A DNA stretch of 64,000 nucleotides from Prosapia bicincta (lineage: Eukaryota; Arthropoda; Insecta; Hemiptera; Cercopidae): assembly GCA_036971475.1 (NCBI GenBank), contig JBAIZL010000005.1:247661323-247725322 (forward strand), written 5' to 3'. Each line of letters opens with the position of its first letter. The stretch's first letter is position 1. The translations under genes and the position numbers were made by a program. Of the stretch, positions 12,800-23,110 are shown one piece after another. The notes below the pieces were generated by a model. It was not told where the DNA came from, made no database searches, and was given only the letters and a program-made list of their open reading frames with translations.

Positions 12800-13260
12800 T
12801 ACTTTTTTATATAGGCTAATGACAGATCTCAGATAATTTTACTTTTTTAAACACTCAACGTTTCCAATTTCTTTACGAAATATCTTTTCAAGAGCTCAGT
12901 TTTAATTAAACAATGATACAACATAACTTACGATATATAAAATACATAATATATAAAACATTATAAAAATTAACAAGTTATAAAACTCTTAATAAATATA
13001 CATTTACAAGAGTATACATGTTTTGTAAATTTACAATATGTCTTGAAAATTGATATTTATTAGGAGTTAATTTCATGATTTTTATTATGTTTTATACAAT
13101 GTTATGTATTTTATAATTCGTAAGTTATGTTGTATAATTTGTTCAATTAAAACTGAGCTCTTGAAAAGAAATTTTGGAATGAAATTCGAAACGTTGAGTG
13201 TTTAAAAAAGCAAAATTATTTGTGATCTGTCATTGGCATATGTAAAAAATTAATAGTTAT
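12800..13260. repeat. Foldback (palindromic) element, left copy
   Basis: Two arms of roughly 200 bp face each other. The outer part pairs GGCTAATGACAGATCTCAG with CTGTCATTGGC; next AAACACTCAACGTTTC pairs with GAAACGTTGAGTGTTT; then CTTTTCAAGAGCTCAGTTTTAATT pairs with its complement near 13150-13170; the inner part is rich in ATAAAATACATAA. Such structure fits a foldback or MITE-type element. A second copy is at 56470-57060. Confidence 0.75.
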
Positions 13261-14300
13261 TAACAGACATTGAATAAAAATATTACTTATAGTGACTATT
13301 TATTACAGGATTAGTAAATTTGTAGTTTAAAAATTAGATTTAAAACCAAAACTAAATTTATAATTCAGGATGTATCAATTTTATGTCGTATTGATTAATA
13401 TTTAAAATGACATAATTTGGGCTTGTTTTTACAATCAACAACCATTAGGGGCTAAATTACCTGCTCTTTTTTACTGCAATAAATATAGTAAGTGAAAATC
13501 TCTTTTCCCGAAACATAAGTAACGTTCTTACATTGTTACTGGTCCTGCAAGTTCTCCGCTTGTCTGTTTGCAGTAGAAAAATAAAGCAGTTGTGATTATA
13601 TAAAAAAATTGACAGCAAAGTTTATGAAACTTGGGCAAAAGTTCTACAGCTCATAAGTTTTACTTTGAGACAGCAGTCAAAGCTACTCAGCCCCTTAGTT
13701 AAAGAGAAAAAAATGTACATAAGGTTTTTAAAATATTTGGTCTCACATAGATGGAGGATTGTTTACAAAAATTAAAAAAATATTTTTTTTAAACAAGATG
13801 TTTGACAAAACTTGTAATAGGCTAGGCCTACATACAAAAGTAAGTAAATACAATGATTTGTAACTATTATTTTTGAATTAACATGAAACGTAAATTTGTA
13901 TTTAATCTGAAGAATCTACCTGTTCCCCATTGCGTCTTAAGACAGCGACATTTAAACATTTATAGCTTGTTATGCAAGAGTACTGGTGGAATGTTACGGA
14001 GAATGCGCACCGCATTTTCGCTCGTCTGGTTACCAATCATATAACTTTAATTTATAATATTGTTTAAGCATAAGAGTTTCTTATAGTAATGGCGTGCACT
14101 TTGAACTAAATTTATGTTGTTAGTGGGTATTACTACAAATAAAACTATTTTATAAATATAAAAATTATTATTACAAACTTAAAAATAAAAGACAAGTAAT
14201 TAATGCCGGTTTCTTATAGTTTGCTACAACCTCTATAATAGCTACCTTATACAAACTAATACAGATGAACAAGTGGTATTTGTTTTTAAATAGGGTATAT
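13261..14300. other. Inverted-repeat arm, no gene recognised
   Basis: Mirrored at about 55440-56470 (for example CATTGCGTCTTAAGACAGCGAC). No protein-like frame. Confidence 0.5.
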
Positions 14301-14655
<355 letters not shown>

Positions 14656-16384
14656 TTGCACGTCTATTTTGGTGTACCGCCGAAATTGCACTAATTTTCC
14701 ATCTACCAATTGCAGAAGATCTCAACGATGAATTCAAATTAACCCTAACAAATCTGAGGTTTAAGCATAAGTCGTTACAAAAATTTAAAAGCTCTTTCGT
14801 TTTCCTTTTCTTTCAAAAATTTAATTAAATTGTTTCCTAAGTTTGTAGGATAGAATGATGTAAAACATAGGTTACTTCTGTCCTAACGTTTTCCCTTTAA
14901 ATTAAATCATCAAAACGAATTACAAGTAACACATGTATATATATTTTTAGGAATATCCTTTTGTTATATATATGTATATATTTATCCTAGGAAATGTTTA
15001 GTTGACTTTGTTTGGATTTATATTGAAAAATAAAATTTTCTCGCTTTTTCAGTTGTTTATTTTTCTGACCTGAAAAATTTAGAATATATTTCTTGTACCT
15101 TACTACCATTTTAACTGAATACTCTTTGCAGGGTAAAATAATTAACCATTACGGAAAACATTTTCAGTTGAGAGTCTCGTCTGAAAAGTATTTACAGGAC
15201 GATTTTTCAAGCAAGAGAAGTGAAAATTACAAGAAATAACAAATGTTTAATTAAAAATTCCAAATACCACTGTTAGCATAAATCATTGATGGAATATTAA
15301 ATAGCTTATGCGTTAGAGCAGTATAAATTTGAAGCTATTCAGGCAGAGCTGCTTTTATTCTCATTAAAGAGGCTTAACACAAGGGAAAACAATTGTGGTT
15401 TTAAAATAAAAAAGTAATAACAAAGGGCTTAGGTCGGTAGGTTATATAAGCCGCCTTTTGTATCAGGGTTTAGCGTTTCCACTTTAAGTAGAGACCAAAA
15501 TTCTTTAATTCAGCAGAAGCCCCAATTATAATAAAGAAATAAGGAAAGTTCTTATTAAATCCTATTTGTAGCGGGGTTTATTTTTTGTTTCAAGATTATT
15601 TTGACATGAAAAATAATTTTGATCGGAATAAAATTACGTTCCTCTCATTACGAACTGCTAATACCAGATAGATAGGGAATCTTGTCTTTAGTGGAATTAC
15701 TATGTGAAAATATTTGCGCTTGATGGTGGTAGGGGGGTTTGGCCTGAAATGTGGAATCGAAAGGAAGTTTCAGCAACAACACAATACCATCATGACTGCT
15801 TCGTTGCAGCTGTTGCAGACAAAATGATAGACAAGCACTTTGTGAATCTTTGATGAATAAAAAAAATAGAAACTACACGCTTACAGTATTTACAAAAATA
15901 ATAAAACTAAAAAAAACTATTAGAAATTTTTTTAATACCTTTCCAAATACCTCAAAAATAATGCAACGCTTTCCAGCACGTACGAAGAATTGCGAAGAAC
16001 TGAGAGTTCAAAGAGGTGCTCTCTGCCTACGCATGTGCAGATGTCCCACACAATTTAATCATAGTTTTTTCACATAGTGATCCTACCGTACTTACTTTTA
16101 ATATGTCAACTAAGCTTTAGTACTCAATTTCATACGTAGGTGTCACAAAACATTTTTTTATGACACTATTGAAGTCCTATCTCACTTCGGATAATAGGTT
16201 GTGATAACAGAGACTATTTATACTTCACAATATCCGTCTTCTAATACAGAAGTCTGGCCGTATCCCTTCTTATCACTTATCCTTATAACCAGTGAGGTTT
16301 TAGATGATTGAACCCATTCTGGTTGCGTAAGTCATGGTTCATCCTTTTTCTCGGTGCCGGGGACGATACATGCGTTAAACTTTA
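14656..16384. other. Inverted-repeat arm, no gene recognised
   Basis: 14656-15770 is mirrored at 50240-50790 and 54195-54660, with a 3.4-kb break in the right arm at the position of about 15220. 15770-16384 is present only on the left. The frame 15850-16077 is short and unrecognised. Confidence 0.5.
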
Positions 16385-17455
16385 TCCTGCCATTGTTACA
16401 TATCATTGCATATTAAACTCCTTACATCAGAGAGTTGGTGCAGATACAACATTTTTACCTATCAATTCATATTATATTCCTCACATCGGGGAGGTGGCAC
16501 AGCTACATAAATGTTATCTATATTTGCATATTACATTCCTTGCATCGGAGAGTTGGCACAGCTTCATCAATGTTACCTATCATTGAATATTACGTTCCTC
16601 ACATTGGGGAGCGTGCACGGCTACATCAATGTTACCTATCATTGCAAATATAACATTCCTCACATCGGGAAGTGGGCACTGCTAAATCAATGCTACCTAC
16701 CATTGAATATTACATTCCTTACATCGGAGAGTTGGAACAGCTACATCAATGTTAAATACCATTGCACATTACATTCCTTAAACCGGTGAGTTGGCACAGC
16801 TGCATCAATGTTACCTATCATTGCATATTACATTCCTTAAATCAGAGAGTTGGCACAGCTACACCAATTTTACGTATCATTGGATAATACATTCCTTACA
16901 TCGGGGAGTTGGTACAGCTATATCAATGTTACCTATCATTGGATATTATATTCCTTAATCGGAGAGTTGGCACAGCTACATCAATGTTACCTATCATTGC
17001 ATATTACATTCCTCACATCGGGAAGTTGGCACAGCAACAACATTGTTATCTCTCTTTGCATATTACATTCCTAGCATTGGGGAGTTGGCACAGCTACATC
17101 AATGTTACCTATTATCATTGCATATTACATTCTTCACATTGGGGAGTTGGCAGTGCTACATCAATGTTACCTATTATTGCATATCACAATCCTTACATCG
17201 GCGATTTGGCACAGCTACATCAATGTTACCTATCATTGGATATTACATTCCTTACATCTTGGAGTTGGCACAGCTACATCAATGTTTCCTATCATTGGAT
17301 ATTACATTCCTTAGACGGGGAGTTGGCACAGCTACATCGAAGTTACCTATCATTGCATATTACAATCCTCACATCGGGGAGTTGACACAGTTACATCATT
17401 GCTTCCTGTTACTGCATATTGTTCCTTTCACATCAGTGACTTTTCTCATTGTTCT
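16385..17455. repeat. 59-bp minisatellite array, left copy (about 18 units)
   Basis: Consensus features: CATCGGGGAGTTGGCACAG, CTACATCAATGTTACCTATC, then ATTGCATATTACATTCCT. The spacing is 59 bp. Because 59 is not a multiple of three and the unit has no stop in any plus frame, all three plus frames stay open and give look-alike ORFs of up to 158 codons. These are not genes. The same array, inverted and reduced to about 4-5 units, is at 49965-50240. Confidence 0.95.
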
Positions 17456-17582
17456 AAGTTATTATTAACATATTCAAATTAAAGCCATTTACTGACACAT
17501 ACACTCAACGCAGTAGTAAGGATTTGTGAAAAAATGGTACGTCACGTTTGCTTTTTCGGCTTTCTTTCATAAAAAATAATTA
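17456..17582. other. Inner end of left arm
   Basis: The last shared bases are about TTCTCATTGTTCTAAGTTATTATTAA (17434-17468), which pair with 49968-50000. Beyond this, left and right flanks differ. Confidence 0.6.
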
Positions 17583-17900
17583 TCCTAACCAACCTAACCT
17601 AATCTAACCTAACTTAACCTAACACAACCTAACCTAACCTAACCTAACACATTCTAACGTAACCTAAATCTACCCAACCTAACTTAACGTAACGCAACCT
17701 AATCTAACCTAACATAACCTAAACTAACCTATCATGAGCTAATTGAACATAAGGCAGTAGGAAGGGTTGGTGAACAAAATTATATCGTCTATCTCATCAG
17801 GTTCTCCAAGGTAAAGTCGTATGACTTCATGATTTATTATTTTAATTTTTGTTTAACATAAAGGCATAATCTAACTCAACCTAACCTAACTAACATGTAT
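17583..17900. repeat. Degenerate CCTAA (telomere-like) tract
   Basis: Repeated CCTAA, with variants such as TCTAA and ACTAA, from 17583 to 17735 and again at about 17868-17893. The perfect core is CCTAACCTAACCTAACC. CCTAA/TTAGG is the usual arthropod telomere repeat; here it is internal and degenerate. Confidence 0.85.
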
Positions 17901-17987
17901 ATTACGTGGTTAAATTTATATGGTTTAATTATGGCGCAAAACGTATATTACTGTATTATATAGAATATTGTTTATAATTATAAAAAA

Positions 17988-18229
<242 letters not shown>

Positions 18230-18460
18230 TTTCAGGAAAAATGTATGTACAGTACGTAATTTGAATATGGAACATATTTACAACTTTCTGTGATTACATA
18301 ATTAATAAAATACTAATTTTCCTACTATCGAGAAATTTTATAAATATTACTGAATTCCTAATACATTAATCTATTACTACAAAGGGTAGTGTCATAATAC
18401 GAGGTGTCTCGTATAATGTGGTTACGTAATAGCTTACCGTTCAAACTTTTGGAGACAGTT

Positions 18461-18735
18461 TCATTTTTTTCTTACTTCTGACTTCTTGCCGTGGACGTCT
18501 AGGGTCATGTGATTGTTCACGGTCATCCGATGTCCATAATAAGTTGCTGCAGCCAAGGTCCAAAACTGTTTATCGATCATTATTGTTTTGATGTTTCCCT
18601 GGCTTCCCAGGGCAGACAGCAGAGCTGCTCTTGGTGGAATTGGTGACTTGCATCAAAGGAGGATATGGTCTAGAGTCTCCTCCTCCTTTCTACAGTTGGG
18701 GCAGTGTGAAGATTCACTCAGATCATCAAATCAAG
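18461..18735 (-). pseudogene. Non-LTR retrotransposon pol, C-terminal fragment
   Basis: The minus frame reads SSHCPNCRKEEETLDHILL, one stop, C-K, then about 60 further codons to a TGA at 18461. The CxxC...EETxxHILxxC arrangement is the zinc-knuckle-like ending found after the RT/RNase H part of several non-LTR retrotransposon families. Only the tail is present; the RT core is not seen upstream. The plus-strand 109-codon frame 18588-18917 is its antisense shadow. Confidence 0.6.
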
Positions 18736-18739
18736 CGCG

Positions 18740-19669
18740 ATCATCGTCGATTAAATCTTGGATATTGTCTCTACCTAACCTAACCTTTCTACTATTTGAC
18801 CTATATAAACACTTTGAGTATATTTGTATAGTACAACACTGTTGTTTGTACATTCGTATTTACACAGTACAAATACATCCGTATTTGTTCGTATTACTCG
18901 TTGTGTTGAAGACCTAACATGAAAGAAATACATTTTACCTTACAAGGCTATTTATATTCTACAAATGTTCCACTCAGGTTTGACGCGACAAGTTATCATG
19001 TTGAGCTATCCGTTAGTCAAAGACCGGACAAAAAAGACAACCCCACGTTACTAATTCACTCACATGTCAACTGTTTGCTTACATAATGATAAAATTAATT
19101 TTTTTTATATTTGTACCAGGGAAATATATAGAGTGGCCTGCAACAGGTGAGTAGTTGTGGCTCAGAAACGATACCGTGAATCCCAGATCGAATGGGAAAC
19201 TGTGTAACTACCTTAGTGTGCCAGTCTTAAGAAACAACAACCTGCTTTTACCTCCTTACATTGTTATAAAATTACCATAATAAATTTGTTTTTATTGCAT
19301 GCTGGAGTAGTTAATTGGGCTACTTTGGCAAAAACTACCCCTAACTGTCCTGTACGTCACCGATGAGTATAGGGGTAGTTTTGGATGATGGAGGGGGTTG
19401 CTGTGGCCTTGATCGTAGCTTTTGGTTTGGGTTTGACTACGTTTAGAGGGGTGAGGGGTAGTTTTTTGAAAAAAATCTAATCTAACCCAACCCTTCCCCA
19501 ATGTGGGTTGAGTGTAAGAATGTTTGGGTAAGTTTGGGAGCTGCCCCGGGGGTTGCTCCGGGATTGTGGTAGTTTTTGGAAAATTGAATCGCTATTTTAA
19601 TATATCCGATGACGTAAAATCTAATTATCTGTGTCGTAATCGAAAAACGAGTGCCGATGACGCTGGCCT
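18740..19669. other. No gene recognised; somewhat GC-rich patch
   Basis: 19290-19560 is richer in G than its surroundings and has repeated GGGTAGTTTT motifs (19372, 19458 and a GTGGTAGTTTTTGG at 19567). The minus frame 19292-19501 is unrecognised. This region may be the 3' flank of the RING exon that ends at 19670. Confidence 0.4.
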
Positions 19670-20412
19670 CTAGACTAAGGCAAGAAGGCGCCTCGGGCAG
19701 CGATTACATCTTGAGAGACAGGTAAAACAAAATACATGTCCGCATGGCGTGGCAACTGCGTTGCGAAGGCTCTCACAACTCTCCGACGGTCGTGGCTTAT
19801 TCTGTAAGAAAAACTATTCTGTCAATTAGTAACAGCTGTATATGTATATACAAATCCTGTATGAAACATTACGAATAGTAAATCGTTTCAGATAGCCTGA
19901 AAGAAGCGTAAAAGCCAACTGAAATAATATGAAAAACTACTTACACTATTGGTCCTATTATTGGTACGGTGGACAGTTCGTAATTGATCGTCTCCCACCT
20001 CCAAAATATCCACTAGGAATCTCTTTGTCATGCCCCAAACGTTATATCAAAATGTTCTGCTCGACCTGTAGTATGGTTTCAAAGCAGCCGTCCGCAAATC
20101 AATAATCACCAGCTGAAGTTGCATCAAAGTGTAATCCAGCGTCTGTATGCATGTGTAGGGTGAGGGCAGGTCCCACGGTGGATGAGAATCCATTAGGAAA
20201 TCGTGTAGGCGAAACGAAAACGAATCATCCCAACTCGATAGAATCCTGTTGGGTTTATGATCCTCCCCCTCGCTGTCCGTATCAACGCCAGGATGTCGGG
20301 AAGGTAGATCTCCTGGAGACGAGGTTGCCCACGAGTCAGGCGGTTGTAGTAGGGGTGAATAGGGCGACAAATCCTAAAGGGTTGGTGAAGAGGGTGAAAG
20401 GGGTGTGTATTC
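19670..20412 (-). pseudogene. RING-finger gene, last two exons (two in-frame stops)
   Basis: The last exon (19801-19670, minus) follows a good acceptor (TTTTTCTTACAG) and encodes 43 residues ending in TAG. It contains PCGHVFCFTC and then CNRC: the Cx1Hx2Cx2C core and the final CxxC of a RING finger, typical of E3 ubiquitin ligases. The first zinc pair is incomplete (C-E-S-L, second Cys missing). The preceding exon (20412-19945, 468 nt, phase 0 at both ends) has acceptor TTTTATTTTTTATAG and donor GTAAGTAG, and its frame runs straight into the RING exon, which supports the model. It encodes a Pro/Ser-rich start, an acidic DTDSEGEDH stretch and a mixed region. In-frame TAG at 20376-20374 and TGA at 20049-20047 suggest a dead gene. 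It resembles cellular and viral RING proteins; which one is unknown. It sits downstream of the BC-box-like ORF on the same strand, so the two may be one broken gene. Confidence 0.6.
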
Positions 20413-20716
<304 letters not shown>

Positions 20717-20734
20717 GTTCTTATATAAGGTTGA

Positions 20735-21190
20735 ATGCAAATCAAAGGGATAGAAAAATTGTAAATAAACACATTTCCATACGAATTTGAAATAAAAACT
20801 AACATTTAATATCATGTGTGATCTAGGCTTTACATATTTTGAAAAAAGGAGTCTGAAAATATGCTTTCCTATAAATAAACACTTATTGTGTCAACTGGGC
20901 TTAACGTAATTTGAAAACGAGTTGTTACTTACAATTTGAGTGATTATAAAGAAATCTGAAAATGGGCATTCCTATAAAGCTGAATGCAAATCAAAGTGAT
21001 AGAAAAATTGTAAATAAACACATTTCCATATGAATTTGAAATAAAAACTAACATTTAATATTATGTGTGATCTAAGCTTTAAAAAGTTTGAAAAAGAATT
21101 CTGGAAAATATGCTTTTCTATAAAACCAACACTTATTGTGTCATCTAGGCTTAACATATTTTGAAAATGTGTAGTTACTTACAATTTGTG
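20735..21190. repeat. Two-copy tandem duplication carrying splice signals
   Basis: 20735-20940 and 20987-21190 are about 250-bp direct copies (for example AAATAAACACATTTCCATA, then AAAACTAACATTTAAT, and ACTTATTGTGTCA). On the minus strand each copy carries an AAATT|GTAAGTAAC donor, and several TTATAG|GAA or TTATAG|AAA acceptors precede a CATTTTCAGA-like or CATATTTTC-like segment. Between one acceptor and the next donor lies a 39-nt open segment (20971-20933, phase 0 at both ends, 13 codons without stop), a candidate micro-exon. It would join in phase to the 468-nt exon at 20412. Confidence 0.6.
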
Positions 21191-21788
21191 TGTTTAGAGG
21201 TTGGTGTGACGCCATCTCTCTCGTTAACGTATGATATGCAGATTAATGGATCACAATAGTTGACCAAAGTATAGCTCTCTTCCGGAGTTGATTGTAAAAA
21301 GTCTTCAAAACTAAATAATTTAAATAACGGGCTTAAACAAATATCGCACCAGTTATTAGTGTCCCGAATAAATTCGAAGCAGTCCACTTCGGCTGTAGAG
21401 TGTGTGTAAACGGCTCTGTTGATATCGAAATCTTCAGATTGCTGGAGCACCATGTTACTCAAACACTCGCGGCAAATATGATTATTATTATAATTAGACA
21501 AACCGCTGTAGTGAAATCTAATAAATTTGACAAATTTTCTCTCGTAGGCATACACAGTTACAGCGCCACGGTGGTTCTTCAACCATAATAATAGTGAAAA
21601 ATTTTAATTATTGAAATCTATAGATAAAGATTCAGATGTATCACAAGTTTTTATCAATACATTGTCTTTAAAAGAGTTTATCAAAGTTTGCTTTACAGAT
21701 ACAGGTAAGTCCAAAATGTCTATATCATTTCTGGTCTGTACGCATGCGCAGACCTCAATAGCGCATAGATTAAACAAAGATAAAGGCA
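21183..21788 (-). pseudogene. BC-box-like, cysteine-containing ORF with one stop
   Basis: A minus-strand frame of about 200 codons interrupted by a single TAA (21606-21604). The N-terminal piece has SLFNLCAIEVC, matching the BC-box pattern LxxxCxxx(A/I/L/V), followed 15 residues later by LDLPVSVK, similar to the LP element of SOCS-box proteins that recruit elongin/cullin ligases. The second piece has CREC and, about 40 residues later, CDIC, plausible metal-binding pairs. It begins at an acceptor-like AATTTTACAG (exon from 21788); the only in-frame start codon nearby is GTG. It ends at an excellent donor (AAATT|GTAAGTAA, 21183/21182) or, unspliced, at the TAA three codons later. Spliced to any acceptor downstream it gives an immediate stop, so either it ends here or an extra frameshift exists. 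The SOCS-like reading is inference. Confidence 0.45.
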
Positions 21789-21929
21789 CTGTAAAATTTT
21801 AAAAAAATAATTTAAAAAAAACATGCTGAAACGTTCTAAAAAATATTATTAATCTGGTATGTACAAATTCACAGTCTGACCGACATGTTTATTGACACTA
21901 AAACATTTGCCTATAATAGAGCTCTAATA
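21789..21929. other. Short spacer
   Basis: AT-rich spacer between two minus-strand viral-like frames; contains the acceptor-like T-rich tract next to 21789. Confidence 0.4.
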
Positions 21930-22132
21930 TTACTCAGTCAAAGCCGCTACGTATCGCTTAGGAAGAAAGACAACACCTCTACCTGTAAGTCTACAAGTAC
22001 GGTGTTACCAAACTTTGTCTCGACAAATCGTGCATTTACAATTTTATAGGCCTTGCCTATCTTTAGACCGCGTATAGGCATAGAATCTACAGAATTTAAA
22101 GTTGAAAACGTAGCCGACACTGATGATGACAT
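21930..22132 (-). pseudogene. Small protein of viral/Polinton-type elements, frameshifted
   Basis: It starts at a true ATG (22132-22130) and runs about 53 codons with the pattern GLKIGKAYKIV then VETKFGNTVLVDL. At about 21980 the frame must change by one base to continue with VFLPKRYVAALTE and a TAA at 21932-21930. The two halves together fit a family of small proteins found next to viral-type DNA polymerase B genes in invertebrate genomes (a 'KxYxI...TKxGxxV...FLPKRY' signature, perhaps an OB-like single-strand-binding fold). That family memory is mine and is not checked against a database. The frameshift makes it a pseudogene. It is the first minus-strand frame after the divergent intergenic region. 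Confidence 0.55.
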
Positions 22133-23110
22133 GTTTACTTACTGACACACACATACTAATCACCTAAAGCACTCTGAACACAGACTATGCAAAATTACTA
22201 CACTCCCCCAGTATATTATGTAGTGGACGAGTCCACGTGTGAGGGGGTGGAAGAGTTAATGTGTGAGGGGTGGAAGTGTCCATGTGTGAGGGGTGGACGA
22301 ATCCATGTGTGAGGGGGTGGAAGTATCTATGTTATGTGAGAGGGGGTGGACGAGTCCATGTGTGGTGGGCTGATCCATAATTAGGTCATAACTATATTCT
22401 CCATGTTGATTACATCACGGCGGGCGAGACCATTTGTGGGAGGTGGGGAGCCAGCGCTTATGACTTACAAATCTCACTGTGATAATTACCACTTGCTATC
22501 CACCATTTGAAGGAGAAGAAACATTCTGGTGAGCTATCTTGTTGTTACTTATTCTAGTGTGAAATCTGTAGTCTATAAACTAGCGTCTTATATTAACAAA
22601 TACCTGTGTTAATCAGAGTGATTTGTTTTCATTTTATGAACTAAAGTTGAATAATTTAAATTTGTATACCATAATATTATAGTAGATATCTGTGTTAATC
22701 TGATTATTTATTTTCAAAACATTTTGAATTATTTTAGCGAATAATTCAAACATAACATATATTTGAATAAATATCTAGCAAATACATTTGTTATTACGAG
22801 TATTTGTATTATCAAAGTTTGATTTCATTTTAGCGATTAATTCAAAATTTAAATTGTTTCACATAACTTTTATTCAAAACAAGTTGAACTATTAAAGTGA
22901 TTAAATCAAAACAAGCTGAATTATATGTAGTTAACAATTAATTTTTTTAACAAATATCAGTGTTAATCTGAGTGATTTTATTTTCAAACAAGGTGAATTA
23001 TTTCGTTATTAATTCAAAATTTAAACTGTTTCACATAGCATCTATTTGAATATATAACATATACCTGTGTTAATCTGAGATTTATTGTAGTGAAATTTCA
23101 TATCTCTAAA
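22133..23110. promoter_or_regulatory. Divergent intergenic region of the viral-like block
   Basis: Left gene starts are on the minus strand at 22132 and right ones on the plus strand at 23111, so both promoters should lie here. It holds the GC-rich minisatellite (22205-22375) and then diffuse AT-rich repeats (22560-23085) with GTGTTAATCTGAGTGATT-like and TTTTAGCGATTAATTCAAA-like motifs at about 22606, 22691, 22970 and 23066. Viral genomes often place origins or enhancers in such regions; that is inference. Confidence 0.4.
22205..22375. repeat. GC-rich minisatellite, about 23-24 bp unit
   Basis: Five to six copies of a GTGTGAGGGGGTGGA core with TCCATGTGTGAGG links; core starts at 22237, 22261, 22284, 22307 and about 22336. 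It lies between the divergent viral-like frames and stands out from the AT-rich surroundings. Confidence 0.85.

Noticed and set aside
16308..17468. Overlapping ORFs of 70-158 codons in three plus frames
   Set aside because: A 59-bp repeat without stops that changes frame with each unit; the peptides repeat LHQCYLSLHITFL-type phrases only because the DNA repeats.
18588..18917. 109-codon plus ORF
   Set aside because: Antisense to the non-LTR zinc-knuckle tail and then AT-rich filler.
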